A DNA stretch of 64,000 bases from JAJPHT01 sp035526585. GTDB lineage: Archaea; Thermoplasmatota; SW-10-69-26; JACQPN01; JAJPHT01. How positions within the stretch are numbered: the first letter of the stretch is position 1; each line of letters starts with the position of its first letter. Below, piece by piece: positions 35,465 through 44,329 of the stretch. A program made the position numbers and the translations under genes. Where the stretch lies: NCBI GenBank assembly GCA_035526585.1, contig DATLCC010000087.1, forward strand, positions 1-64,000, in the 5' to 3' direction. The notes under the pieces were generated by a model that saw nothing but the letters and a program-made list of their open reading frames with translations, did not search any database and had not been told where the DNA came from.

Positions 35465-36834
35465 CCCGCTCCAGACGCATGCCCAGCCTCCCCGCGCCGC
35501 CCGCAAAGCTCCTCGACGAGCTGCGCGCCTCGAAGGACACGCGCGTCAAGGTCGCGGTCTCCGACGTCGACGGGATCCTACGCGGCAAATACATGGACAA
35601 GGCGAAGTTCCTCTCCGCCGCCGAGTCCGGCTTCGGCTTCTGCAACGTCGTCTTCGGCTGGGACGCCGGCGACGTCTGCTACGACAACGCCACCTACACG
35701 GGCTGGCACTCCGGGTACCCCGACGACACCGCGCGCGTCGACCTCGCCACGATGCGCCGCGTGCCGTGGGAGAACGACGTCCCCTTCTTCCTCGCCGACT
35801 TCGCGAACGACGTGTGCCCGCGCACGCTCCTCAAGCGCACCGTCGACAGGGCGCGCGGCATGGGGTTCGCGCCCGTCTTCGGCATGGAGTTCGAATGGTT
35901 CAACTTCCGCGAGACGCCCCAATCGCTCGCCGCGAAAGGATATCGCCGACCCGAGCCCATCACCCCCGGCATGTTCGGCTACTCGATCCTGCGCGCCGGC
36001 CAGAACGAGCCCTTCTTCGCCGCGATCATGGACGAGATGGCGCGCTACGGCATCCCGATCGAAGGGCTCCACACCGAGACGGGCCCAGGCGTCCTCGAAG
36101 TCGCCCTCGGCCCCGCGGACGCACTCGAAGCAGCCGACCGCGCGCTCCTCTTCAAGACCGGCGTCAAACACATCGCCCAACGCTTCGGCATCATGCCGAG
36201 CTTCATGGCGAAATGGGACCAGAAGCTCCCCGGCTGCAGCGGCCACGTCCACCAGAGCCTCTCCGACATCGCGGGCAAGAAGAACCTCTTCCACGAGGAA
36301 GGCGACCCGCACAAGATGAGCGCGACCTACAAAAGCTATCTCGCAGGCCAGATGAGATGCCTCCCCGAGATCCTCCCCATGTTCGCACCCACCATCAACT
36401 CCTACAAGCGCCTCGTCGACGGCTACTGGGCCCCCACGAAGGTCACCTGGGGCATCGACAACCGCACCACCGCCTTCCGCGCCATCCCCGCCTCCCCCAA
36501 GGCGACGAGGCTCGAGACGCGCGTCCCCGGCAGCGACGTCCACCCCCACCTCGCCATCGCCGCATGCCTCGCGAGCGGCCTCTACGGCATCGAGAAAAAA
36601 CTCGAGCTCCACGAGAGACCTATCGAAGGCAGCGCCTACCTCGACAAGCACAGCGAACGCCTCCCCCGCAACCTCCAAGAAGCGACCGCACGCATGAAAG
36701 ACAGCAAGCTCGCCCGCGAACTCTTCGGCCAAGGATTCGTCGACCACTTCGTCGCCACACGCGAATGGGAATGGCGCCAATACCAAGACGCCGTCACCGA
36801 CTGGGAGACCCAACGCTACTTCGAGATCATATGA
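35461..36834 (+). CDS. Glutamine synthetase-family ligase (probable gamma-glutamyl-amine ligase)
   Basis: A 457-residue GS-fold enzyme. Visible are EFEWF (metal site), ETGPGVLEVAL, GCSGHVHQSL (catalytic loop) and RLETRVPGSDVHPHLAIAACLASGLYGIE. The sequence resembles GS-like enzymes (PuuA/GlnA3 type) that join glutamate to amines rather than to ammonia. The GTG at 35461 overlaps the amidotransferase stop; ATG at 35479 is an alternative. The 3' half uses CAA, GAA and C-ending codons heavily, unlike its 5' half. It is followed by an alcohol and an aldehyde dehydrogenase, which favours an amine catabolic role. Confidence 0.8.
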   Translation: MTRSRRMPSLPAPPAKLLDELRASKDTRVKVAVSDVDGILRGKYMDKAKFLSAAESGFGFCNVVFGWDAGDVCYDNATYTGWHSGYPDDTARVDLATMRRVPWENDVPFFLADFANDVCPRTLLKRTVDRARGMGFAPVFGMEFEWFNFRETPQSLAAKGYRRPEPITPGMFGYSILRAGQNEPFFAAIMDEMARYGIPIEGLHTETGPGVLEVALGPADALEAADRALLFKTGVKHIAQRFGIMPSFMAKWDQKLPGCSGHVHQSLSDIAGKKNLFHEEGDPHKMSATYKSYLAGQMRCLPEILPMFAPTINSYKRLVDGYWAPTKVTWGIDNRTTAFRAIPASPKATRLETRVPGSDVHPHLAIAACLASGLYGIEKKLELHERPIEGSAYLDKHSERLPRNLQEATARMKDSKLARELFGQGFVDHFVATREWEWRQYQDAVTDWETQRYFEII

Positions 36835-36892
36835 TCCTCACCGCTCGCGCTGCGGCGCTCGCTGTCGACCACAACCCTCTCCACGTGATATC

Positions 36893-38077
36893 ATGACCGT
36901 CGTGCAATTCAGCTTCCCAACGACCATCCGATTCGGCCCTGGCGCGTCGCGAGAGGTCGCCTCGCATCTCGCCGCGCAAGGCCTGCATCGCCCGCTCGTC
37001 GTCACCGATGCCGGGCTCGCGAAGCTCCCCCTCCTCACCGACTTCGCGAAGGCGCTCTCCGGCGCGGCCGTCTTCAGCGACATCGCCGGCAACCCGGGCG
37101 AGGGCCACGTCGCGAGCGGCGTCGACGCGTACCGCGCGCACCGCGCCGACTGCATCGTCGGCATCGGGGGCGGCGCCGCGCTCGACGTCGCGAAGGCCAT
37201 CGCCCTCATGGTCCACCATCCCGGCGCGATCCTCGACTACGAGGACGCGAGCAGCGCTCCGCAGAGCGCTGCGAGTCCGCCGTCCCCCGCAGGGGACGGC
37301 TGGAGAAAGCCGGACGCGCGCCCCGTCGACAAGGAGATCCCCTACTGGGTCGCGCTCCCCACGACCTCCGGCACTGGAAGCGAGGTCGGCCGCAGCACCG
37401 TCATCTCCGACGCGCATCACGTGAAGCGCATCATCTTCCACCCGCGGCTCCTCGCGCGCGCGGTCTTCGCCGACCCCGCGCTCACGCTCGACCTCCCGCC
37501 GAAGATCACCGCCGCCACCGGGATGGACGCGATCACGCACTGCGTAGAAAGCTATCTCGCCAAGGACCACCACCCGATCTGCGACGGCATCGCGCTCGAA
37601 GGCCTGCGTCTTGCGTCCAGGGCGCTTCCCCGAGCCGTGGCGCACGGAAGCGACATGGACGCGAGGCGGGACATGATGATGGCGAGCATGATGGGCGCCA
37701 TCGCCTTCCAAAAAGGGCTCGGCGTCGCCCACAGCTGCGCCCACGCCCTGAGCGCCGTCGCGGACCTCCACCACGGCCTCGCCTGCGCCATGATGATCGA
37801 CCACGCCATCGCCATGAACGTCCCCGCGCGCGAGGAGCGCTTCCGGGAGATGGCCCGCGTCGTCGGCGCCAAGGAGCAGACCGCGGCCAGCTTCCTGCGC
37901 TGGCTCGCCGACCTCAAGGCCGAGATCGGCATCCCCGCCAGGCTCACGCAAGCCGGCGTCACACCAGAGCACCTCATCCGACTGCCCGACGCAGCCTTCG
38001 CGGACAGCTGCCACCAAAACAACCCAGTGCCCGTGACGACGCAGGATCTCCAGCGCATCTTCCACGAGGCCGCCTGA
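36893..38077 (+). CDS. Iron-containing alcohol dehydrogenase
   Basis: A 394-residue group III metal-dependent alcohol dehydrogenase. VGIGGGAALDVAKAIA is the nucleotide site, ALPTTSGTGSEV is the family signature, and metal ligands sit in MDAITHCVESY (Asp/His) and AHSCAHALSAVADLHHGLACA. Between the GILDYED-equivalent segment and KEIPYWVALPTT there is an extra insertion of about 25 residues (residues 120-145) encoded by two perfect hairpins. The gene is one base upstream of an aldehyde dehydrogenase, so an alcohol-aldehyde-acid relay is likely. Confidence 0.92.
   Translation: MTVVQFSFPTTIRFGPGASREVASHLAAQGLHRPLVVTDAGLAKLPLLTDFAKALSGAAVFSDIAGNPGEGHVASGVDAYRAHRADCIVGIGGGAALDVAKAIALMVHHPGAILDYEDASSAPQSAASPPSPAGDGWRKPDARPVDKEIPYWVALPTTSGTGSEVGRSTVISDAHHVKRIIFHPRLLARAVFADPALTLDLPPKITAATGMDAITHCVESYLAKDHHPICDGIALEGLRLASRALPRAVAHGSDMDARRDMMMASMMGAIAFQKGLGVAHSCAHALSAVADLHHGLACAMMIDHAIAMNVPAREERFREMARVVGAKEQTAASFLRWLADLKAEIGIPARLTQAGVTPEHLIRLPDAAFADSCHQNNPVPVTTQDLQRIFHEAA
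37251..37300. repeat. Two CGCA-loop hairpins inside the alcohol dehydrogenase gene
   Basis: Two 22-base hairpins, each of 9-base arms around CGCA: arms GCAGCGCTC (37251-37272) and GCCGTCCCC (37279-37300), six bases apart. They are in frame and encode a Ser/Pro/Ala-rich insertion absent from the usual family layout. Confidence 0.65.
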
Positions 38078-38078
38078 G

Positions 38079-39449
38079 ATGCTCGACGTCCACAACCCCG
38101 CCACAGGCGAACGCATCGCCCGCATCGACGCCGACACGCGCAACGACGTCGCCCGCAAAGCGCGCGCCACCCGCGCCGCCCAGCCATCCTGGCAAGAGAT
38201 CGGCCTCGCAGCACGAAGCGAGATCCTCCGCACGCTGGGCCAACAGCTCCGAGGCCGCAAAGAAGACCTCGCCCGCACCCTCACCACCGAGGTCGGCAAA
38301 CCCATCACCCAAAGCCGCCGCGAGCTCGACGGCACCCTCACCCGCCTCGACCACTTCCTCGCAGACTCCGCCGCTGCTGCGGCGGAGTCTGTGGTGTACG
38401 AGGATGGCTCGATGAAAGAGCTCGTCGAGCGCGAACCGCTGGGCGTCATCGCCAACATCAGCGCGTGGAACTACCCCTACTTCGTCGGATCGAACGTCTT
38501 CCTCCCCGCGCTCCTCATGGGGAATGCCGTCCTCTACAAGCCCAGCGAATACGCCACGCTCACCGGCCTCGCCATCGCCGAGATGATGCATGCCGCGGGT
38601 GTACCGCCGGACGTCTTCGCCCCGGTCGTCGGCGGCGGCGACGTCGGCGCCTCGCTCCTCGCCGAGGACATCGACGCGGTCTTCTTCACGGGCTCCAACG
38701 CCACGGGCCGCCGCATCGCCGCCGCCGCGGGGGAGCGCATGATCCGCGCGCAGCTCGAGCTGGGCGGCAAGGACCCCGCCTACGTCGCGGACGACGTCGA
38801 CGTGGGCGCCGCCGCCGCCTCGCTCGCGGACGGCGCGTTCTACAACGCAGGCCAATCGTGCTGCAGCGTCGAGCGCATCTACGTGCACGAGCGCATCCAC
38901 GACGCGTTCGTCGACGCGTTCCTCGCAGAGGTGAAGACGTTCCAGGTGGGCGACCCGATGGACGAGCGCACGTACATCGGCCCGCTCGCTCGCCGGCAGC
39001 AGCTCGACGTGCTCGATGCGCAGGTCTCCGACGCGAAGGCCAAGGGCGCCCGGCTGCGCTGCGACGGGGCGCGCATCGATGGACCGGGCTGGTACTACGC
39101 GCCCACGGTCCTCACCGACGTCGACCACACGATGCTCGCCATGCGCGAGGAGAGCTTCGGTCCGATCATCGGCATCCAGCGCGTGCGCGACGACGCGGAG
39201 GCCCTGCGGCTGATGAACGACAACGAGTTCGGGCTCACCGCCGCCGTCTATTCGCGGGACGAGGCGCGCGCGGCGGCGATCCTGCGCCGCGCGCGCGCGG
39301 GCTCGGCCTACTGGAACTGCTGCGACCGCGTCTCCCCGCGTCTTCCCTGGTCGGGGCGCGGCGCCTCGGGGTATGGCGCGACGCTCGGACGCGACGGCAT
39401 CCTCGCGATGACGCAGCCCAAGGCCTGGCACCTCAGGAGCGGCCCTTGA
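38079..39449 (+). CDS. NAD(P)-dependent aldehyde dehydrogenase
   Basis: A 456-residue ALDH superfamily enzyme oxidising an aldehyde to an acid. ISAWNYPYFVGSNVFLPALLMGNAVLYKPSEYA is the Rossmann region, FFTGSNATGRRIA binds the cofactor, LELGGKDPAYVADD holds the general-base Glu, and NAGQSCCSVERIYVHE carries the catalytic cysteine. PWSGRGASGYGATLG closes it. It starts one base after the Fe-ADH stop. A 13-base hairpin in frame encodes ADSAAAAAESV near residue 100. The 3' end overlaps the convergent methyltransferase by 17 bases. Confidence 0.95.
   Translation: MLDVHNPATGERIARIDADTRNDVARKARATRAAQPSWQEIGLAARSEILRTLGQQLRGRKEDLARTLTTEVGKPITQSRRELDGTLTRLDHFLADSAAAAAESVVYEDGSMKELVEREPLGVIANISAWNYPYFVGSNVFLPALLMGNAVLYKPSEYATLTGLAIAEMMHAAGVPPDVFAPVVGGGDVGASLLAEDIDAVFFTGSNATGRRIAAAAGERMIRAQLELGGKDPAYVADDVDVGAAAASLADGAFYNAGQSCCSVERIYVHERIHDAFVDAFLAEVKTFQVGDPMDERTYIGPLARRQQLDVLDAQVSDAKAKGARLRCDGARIDGPGWYYAPTVLTDVDHTMLAMREESFGPIIGIQRVRDDAEALRLMNDNEFGLTAAVYSRDEARAAAILRRARAGSAYWNCCDRVSPRLPWSGRGASGYGATLGRDGILAMTQPKAWHLRSGP
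38362..38391. repeat. 13-base-arm hairpin inside the aldehyde dehydrogenase gene
   Basis: Arms CAGACTCCGCCGC and its complement surround TGCT. It is in frame, encoding an alanine run in a surface-loop-like position. Confidence 0.6.
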
Positions 39450-40215
39450 CGGCCCACGCGCGCGCCACGAGCGCGATCGAGCCGTCCCCGCGCGCCGGCA
39501 CGCGGCGCCGCATCTCCTCGCGCAGCGCGTCGTGCGCCTTGGGCTCCAGCGACGCGAGGTAGCCCGGCGCGGGCCCCTGTCCTCCAAGGAACGGGCGCCA
39601 GAGATCCTCGAAGTCCGCGAAGACCGTCGGCACGTCGATGGCGCGCGTCTCCACGCCCGCGAAGCCCGCGTCGCAGAAGAGCGCGTGGAGGGCCTCCGGC
39701 TGGCAGAGCGGGAAGCGCGCGCCCTCATCCAGCGCCTTCGCGCGCGCGTCGAGGACGCCCGCGGCATCCCAGAAGCGGCGCAGCATCTCCATCTTCCCGG
39801 CGTAGTCCCACACGTAGAGCGCGACGACGCCGCCGGGCCGCACCACGCGGCGCATCTCGCGCGCCATGCGCAAGGGCTCCGGGAGGAAGTTCGCGACGAG
39901 CCCGGAGGCGGCGGCGTCGAAGGACGCGTCGGGGAACGGGAGCGCCTGGGCGTCCGCGACCTCGAAGCGGGCGCGCTCGCCGCCGAGTAGCGCGCGCGTG
40001 CTCTCCACGTAGGCGGGCGAGAGGTCGACCCCCGTCACGCGCGCGGCGCCCGCGGCGAGCGCGGCCTCCGAGAGGGCGCCGCTGCCGCACCCCACGTCGA
40101 GCACGCGCGCCCCCGTCGGGAGCTGCGCCCATGCGAGGAACGCGGGCGCGATCCGGCGCGACCACCGGCCGACATAGGCCTCATACGCATCCGCCTGGTT
40201 CCACGCGTCGGGCAT
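39433..40215 (-). CDS. Class I SAM-dependent methyltransferase
   Basis: A 260-residue Rossmann-fold methyltransferase with motif I VLDVGCGSGALSEAAL, the acidic residue in VTGVDLSPAYVE, and DAQALPFPDASFDAAASGLVANF as motif post-I/II, typical of the UbiE/COG2226 group. The substrate is unknown. The ATG at 40215 shares its CATG with the ATG at 40214 of the divergent neighbour, so the two genes start on top of each other. Confidence 0.88.
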   Translation of the reverse strand: MPDAWNQADAYEAYVGRWSRRIAPAFLAWAQLPTGARVLDVGCGSGALSEAALAAGAARVTGVDLSPAYVESTRALLGGERARFEVADAQALPFPDASFDAAASGLVANFLPEPLRMAREMRRVVRPGGVVALYVWDYAGKMEMLRRFWDAAGVLDARAKALDEGARFPLCQPEALHALFCDAGFAGVETRAIDVPTVFADFEDLWRPFLGGQGPAPGYLASLEPKAHDALREEMRRRVPARGDGSIALVARAWAVKGRS

Positions 40216-40729
40216 GGCGGGGTCAGGCGCGCTGGGGCGCAAAAGGGAGACGGACTGGCGCGACCGCCTGCGCGCCGAGGCGATCCGCAGCGCGCACGAC
40301 GACTTCGACCTCCTCTACCACGTCTCCCTCGCGCCCGCGTTCCCGCCCGGCTACGACATGCCCGGCATCGTCGCGATCACGTTCCGCCTGCGCGAACGGG
40401 CTCGCGGCGGCCATCTGTTCGTCACCGCGCTCGACCCGGCCGCGGCGGTGCGCCTGGGCGGGCGGCTGGGCCTTGCGCCCGAGGAGGCGCTCGCGATGGT
40501 GGACTCGCACGAGCGGATGCACGTGGAGCTCCAGCTCGCCGGCGTGCCTGAGGAAGTGGAGGAGGCGCGCTCGCGGTTCCTCGATGCGGTGTGGCTCTCC
40601 CTGCGTCACCCGCGCGCCGAGGCGCTCGTGCGCACGGGAGCGTTCGGGCTCGTGAGCGAGGTGGGCGCGGACTTCTGGGAGCGCCTCCTCGACCCCGAGG
40701 CCAAGGCTGAAGCGCAGCGCCCGCGTTGA
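40214..40729 (+). CDS. Hypothetical protein with an HExxH motif
   Basis: A 171-residue protein I do not recognise. Residues 96-105 read DSHERMHVEL, containing HERMH, which fits the HExxH zinc-binding pattern, in a predicted helix. No signal peptide or membrane span is evident. The rest is Arg/Ala/Glu-rich. It starts face to face with the methyltransferase and is followed seven bases later by a lipoprotein gene. A small intracellular metalloprotein is one possibility, but the motif may be chance. Confidence 0.6.
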   Translation: MAGSGALGRKRETDWRDRLRAEAIRSAHDDFDLLYHVSLAPAFPPGYDMPGIVAITFRLRERARGGHLFVTALDPAAAVRLGGRLGLAPEEALAMVDSHERMHVELQLAGVPEEVEEARSRFLDAVWLSLRHPRAEALVRTGAFGLVSEVGADFWERLLDPEAKAEAQRPR

Positions 40730-40736
40730 CCCGTCC

Positions 40737-41795
40737 ATGCGCATCCGGCTGCTGCTGGTCCTTGCCCTCGTAGCCGGCTGCGTCACGCCCGACGCGCACT
40801 CGCCCACCCCCGAGACGAACGTCACGAGCCCCACGGGCGACGCGAGCATGCCGAACGGAACGATGTCGATGCCCCCGATGGGGGAGCGCATGGCGGTCGC
40901 GACGGAGCCGTTCCTGCTCATGAGCGACCACACGATGACGGTCGTGCCGCGCGACGCGCAGCCGATCCCGGAGGCGACGGTCGCCGAGACGGCGCGCGCG
41001 ACGGCCTTCTACGAATCGTTCGCGAGCGGGCTCGAGCTCACGCCGTGGACGGGTCCCCCCTCGCGCAGCGCGTGGGAGACGACCGCGGACCTCGACATCA
41101 CCGTGAAGTTCAAGACGAACGCTCCTGCCGTCGGAACGAACCCGAGCCCGGCGGGCTTTCCGGCCGTCGGCGGCTGGTTCGGCACGACCGAGCGCGCGGC
41201 GTTCTTCGTCCTTGCGACGGACGCGCCGCAGACGCTCGAAGCCAACAAGGTCTACACGGTGCATCTCGTCGCGACGCCGCCGAAGGGCGGATTCTTCCTG
41301 CGGGAGGGAGAGCATCTCGCGCTCACGACCTTCCTCTCCTACCAGGTCGCGGATGGGAGCGCGCCCATGTACGTCGTGGGCGGCGACGAGCCCGCGGGCT
41401 TCGCGCTCGTCCACGAGCACTTCAACCTCACGGCGCCCACCGCGACCGTGCTCTACGACAAGAGCGGCGAGGTGGGGCCCAACCCCGGCTTCACGGGCGA
41501 CATGCAGCAGACCCCGGTCGACGTGCCGTTCAAGGTGCCGCCGGACGCGCTCTTCGTCGTGCTCGAGATCACGGGCGCGCCGAAGGCCGGGACGCGGGTC
41601 GACCTGGATGTGGGCGCGCGCACGGCAGGCGGCGACGTCATCGCCTCGGGCTCGAGCCCCGAGGCGACGGAGATGGTCGTGCTCGGCCCGGGGAACCTTG
41701 CGGCGTACGGGCGCGACCTCGTCGCGCGCGTCACGAGCTCGTCGAACCCGTCGGGCGCGACGTTCGCGCTGAAGATCACGTCCTACGCACCCTAG
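40737..41795 (+). CDS. Secreted lipoprotein of unknown function
   Basis: A 352-residue protein starting MRIRLLLVLALVAGC, a signal peptide with lipobox. A Thr/Pro/Met-rich linker (about 20-55) precedes beta-rich sequence (LDITVKFKTNAPAVG, NKVYTVHLVATPPKG, AAYGRDLVARVTSSS) reminiscent of jelly-roll or Ig-like extracellular domains. No catalytic motif is seen. It begins eight bases after the previous stop and overlaps the convergent MidA-like gene by four bases at the stops. Confidence 0.75.
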   Translation: MRIRLLLVLALVAGCVTPDAHSPTPETNVTSPTGDASMPNGTMSMPPMGERMAVATEPFLLMSDHTMTVVPRDAQPIPEATVAETARATAFYESFASGLELTPWTGPPSRSAWETTADLDITVKFKTNAPAVGTNPSPAGFPAVGGWFGTTERAAFFVLATDAPQTLEANKVYTVHLVATPPKGGFFLREGEHLALTTFLSYQVADGSAPMYVVGGDEPAGFALVHEHFNLTAPTATVLYDKSGEVGPNPGFTGDMQQTPVDVPFKVPPDALFVVLEITGAPKAGTRVDLDVGARTAGGDVIASGSSPEATEMVVLGPGNLAAYGRDLVARVTSSSNPSGATFALKITSYAP

Positions 41796-42736
41796 AATCC
41801 TGGGAGCGCGCGCGTGGTCCCGCGTCGGAACGCGACGGCCTGGAACGCGCTTCCGAGGCGCGCGGGGCTCGTGAGCTCGTGGTCGTCCACGTCGAGCGCG
41901 GTGAGGAGATCCTCCTGCGTCACGAGCCCCAGCTCCTCCAAGCCGGCGTCGGTGGCGGCGCGCGCGACCGCGCTCCAATCGACGTCGGCCGTCATGTCCT
42001 GCTCGCCCACGCTCGCGTACCAGTCGTGGTTCTGGCCGTGCGCGCGGTACGCGGCGAGCGTACCGTTGGGACGCGTCTGCGCGTAGAGCGCGGGAGCGGG
42101 GTCGCCGTAGTCGATGAAGAGGAGGAACCCAGGGTCCGCGAGGCGCGCGGCGGCTCGCACGAACGCGGGGAGGTCGGGCGCGACGTCGCAGATCTGTCCG
42201 CGGGCGGGCGCGACGCCAGGGAACCGGTCGTCGCACGGGAGCAGCCGGTCGCGCAGGTGGCCCGACGCATCGAGGTCGACGTACACCTCGAAGTCCGAGC
42301 GCGGCCCGCCGACGATGCGCCGGACCGGCAGCGCATCGAGGACCTCGTTGCCGAACACGAGCGTCGGCGCGCCCGTTGGGATCTCCTCGATGCGCGCCAC
42401 CGCGCGCGCGCCCGCGCTCGCCTGCTGCGCGCGCAGCCCCGCGCTCGCGTCGACCGTCCAATATTCGACGTCGGGGAGAGCCTCGATCACGTGGCGCGCG
42501 AGCGCGCCGGTGCCGGCCCCGATCTCGACCACGCGCGGCATGCCCGAGGCGGCCACGAGGCGCGCGATGGCATCGCGGAACGCAGGGTACCGCACGCTCG
42601 TGGAGAAGTCGCCGTCGGGCCCGATGGCGGGGCCGCGTCCGTAGTACGCGTCCAGGCAGCGCGCCATGTAGCGGTCGAAACGCATGGGGCCCTCGCGGCG
42701 GATCTCGGCCTTGATCTCCTCCACGAGCCCGGTCAA
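41792..42736 (-). CDS. MidA/NDUFAF7-like methyltransferase, second copy
   Basis: A 314-residue SAM-dependent methyltransferase of the MidA (DUF185) family, whose mitochondrial member NDUFAF7 methylates an arginine of complex I. RREGPMRFDRYMARCLDAYYGRGPAIG, VVEIGAGTGALARHVI and VFGNEVLDALPV match the family. The start is taken as the TTG at 42736, overlapping the upstream stop (TTGA), because this aligns with the N-terminus of the paralogue; GTG at 42724 is an alternative. The protein target in archaea is unknown. Confidence 0.82.
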   Translation of the reverse strand: MTGLVEEIKAEIRREGPMRFDRYMARCLDAYYGRGPAIGPDGDFSTSVRYPAFRDAIARLVAASGMPRVVEIGAGTGALARHVIEALPDVEYWTVDASAGLRAQQASAGARAVARIEEIPTGAPTLVFGNEVLDALPVRRIVGGPRSDFEVYVDLDASGHLRDRLLPCDDRFPGVAPARGQICDVAPDLPAFVRAAARLADPGFLLFIDYGDPAPALYAQTRPNGTLAAYRAHGQNHDWYASVGEQDMTADVDWSAVARAATDAGLEELGLVTQEDLLTALDVDDHELTSPARLGSAFQAVAFRRGTTRALPGF

Positions 42737-43743
42737 CGACGGCTCGCCCCGGGATAGAGATCGGCACGGAACCCTGGCAGGGGCGGTTCCTTCGCGACGC
42801 CGCGTCCGAGGCAGAGCACGCGGAAGCGCTCGCCCATCGCGGTGGGCATGAGAAGGCTCTTGCCCGCGGCGTACGCGTCGTGGTCGCCTCGCCCCATCGC
42901 GCTCATCATGTCCTCGACGAGGCCGAGGTCCGCGAGGAACTCGCCTTGGCTGCGGGCGCCCAGGACCTCGAAGCCGCGGGCGAGCGCGAGCCGTTCGATC
43001 GCGGCGAAGTCCACGTCGGCCGTGATGTCCTGCTCTCCGGGCGCCCGAAGCGGCGAGGTCACCTGGTGCTTCGAGAAGCCGCGCAGCGTGCCGCCGGGGC
43101 GAGGCGGGCCGGCCGCGTAGTCGAGGAAGAGCGCGATGCAGCGCGGCGCGGCGACCGCCATCGCGTCGAGGAGCGCGCCCGCCTCGACGCACACCTCGGC
43201 GACGTCGCCCTCCTGCAGGTCCGAAGGGACGCTGGCGGGTCCCAGCGTGAGGGGCCCGGTCGTCTCGACGAACTCTTCGTCCCGCCACACGACGTAGCCT
43301 TCGCGCGCGCCCTCGGGGGTCATGTGGATCCGGTGGACGGGCAGCGCGTCGAGGAGCTCGTTCGCGACGAAGATCGTGGGCCGGGGGCGCAGCTCCCCGA
43401 GCGATGACGCGACCTGGAGGCCGCGCGCCTCCTGCTTCTTCGCAAGGCCCACCGAGGGCTCGACCACCGTGATGTCGACTCCCAGCTGCGAGGCGAGGTC
43501 GCCGCGGCCGCCTCCGAGCTCGACGACGCGCGCGATGCCGTCCATGCGCGCGAGTGCGCCTTTCACGAAGCGCGACAAGGCGAGCGGGAAGAGCGAGACG
43601 TTCGAGGCGGTGTAGAAGTCGCCCTCCGCGCCGATGTCGGGCCCCCTCGCGTAGTACGCCTGCGCCGCGGCGGCCATGAAGTCGCGCACCGTCATCGGCC
43701 CGTCCTTCTCGATGCGCGCGCGCAGCTCGTCCGCGAGGGGCAC
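42733..43743 (-). CDS. MidA/NDUFAF7-like methyltransferase, first copy
   Basis: A 336-residue paralogue of the next gene downstream. EKDGPMTVRDFMAAAAQAYYARGPDIG, VVELGGGRGDLASQL and FVANELLDALPVHRI match the family, and QVTSPLRAPGEQDITADVDFAAIERLA is shared with the second copy. Start GTG at 43743. Tandem duplication followed by divergence seems likely; two copies may form a heterodimer or act on different substrates. Confidence 0.82.
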   Translation of the reverse strand: MPLADELRARIEKDGPMTVRDFMAAAAQAYYARGPDIGAEGDFYTASNVSLFPLALSRFVKGALARMDGIARVVELGGGRGDLASQLGVDITVVEPSVGLAKKQEARGLQVASSLGELRPRPTIFVANELLDALPVHRIHMTPEGAREGYVVWRDEEFVETTGPLTLGPASVPSDLQEGDVAEVCVEAGALLDAMAVAAPRCIALFLDYAAGPPRPGGTLRGFSKHQVTSPLRAPGEQDITADVDFAAIERLALARGFEVLGARSQGEFLADLGLVEDMMSAMGRGDHDAYAAGKSLLMPTAMGERFRVLCLGRGVAKEPPLPGFRADLYPGASRR

Positions 43744-43770
43744 GCGCCGCGCATGCGGGGGGCGGCATTT

Positions 43771-44310
43771 CTATTCGACGGGCTCGTCCAGCTCCCCGGC
43801 TTCCAGCGCGCCCGTGTCCCACTCGTCGAGGAGCCGGTTGGGCTCGGCCAGGATCGTGGGGTCGAGGAGCATCTCGAGGCGCTGCGCCCCGCGGCGCTCC
43901 TCCGCCTCGAGCCCGGCGAGCGTCTCGCGCAGCAGGAGGATCAGCTTGCGACGCGCGGTGGGCTCGTGTCCGTACTCGCTCGACCACTTGCGCCAGGCCG
44001 GGCGCCGGTGCGCGAGCTTCCACTTCGTTCCTTCCATCACGGTCTGATAGCTGTTCGAGTCGAGCTTGCGCACGCGCTGGTGGGCGAGGACGTACCAGTG
44101 GAACATCGTCCCTTCGGGCGCACCGCTGCCGGCGGGAGCGCTCGTGCGGCGGCGCTTGGTCGCGCGGAAGCTGAAGTCCCAGCGGTCGGGGGCGACCTTG
44201 CGCTCGCGCCAGCGGCCCTCGGGATAGCCCCAGTCGTGGGCGCCGCCGACGGGCATGCCCGTGTAGGTCCGACCGTCGAAGACTTTCGTCGCGTCGTAGC
44301 CCACGAGCAC
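43771..44310 (-). CDS. Conserved-looking hypothetical protein
   Basis: A protein of about 179 residues that I cannot assign. The segments FDGRTYTGMPVGGAHDWGYPEGRW, WDFSFRATKRRRT and FHWYVLAHQRVRKLDSNSYQTVMEG are rich in aromatic and basic residues, suggesting nucleic-acid or protein contact, and the C-terminal half is helical with Arg/Glu. The start is uncertain: GTG at 44310 is used, with GTG 44304 and TTG 44343 as options. It lies directly downstream of two DNA glycosylase-like genes on the same strand, so a repair-associated role is possible. Confidence 0.55.
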   Translation of the reverse strand: MLVGYDATKVFDGRTYTGMPVGGAHDWGYPEGRWRERKVAPDRWDFSFRATKRRRTSAPAGSGAPEGTMFHWYVLAHQRVRKLDSNSYQTVMEGTKWKLAHRRPAWRKWSSEYGHEPTARRKLILLLRETLAGLEAEERRGAQRLEMLLDPTILAEPNRLLDEWDTGALEAGELDEPVE

Positions 44311-44329
44311 TCTTCGCGCGTCCTCGCCT

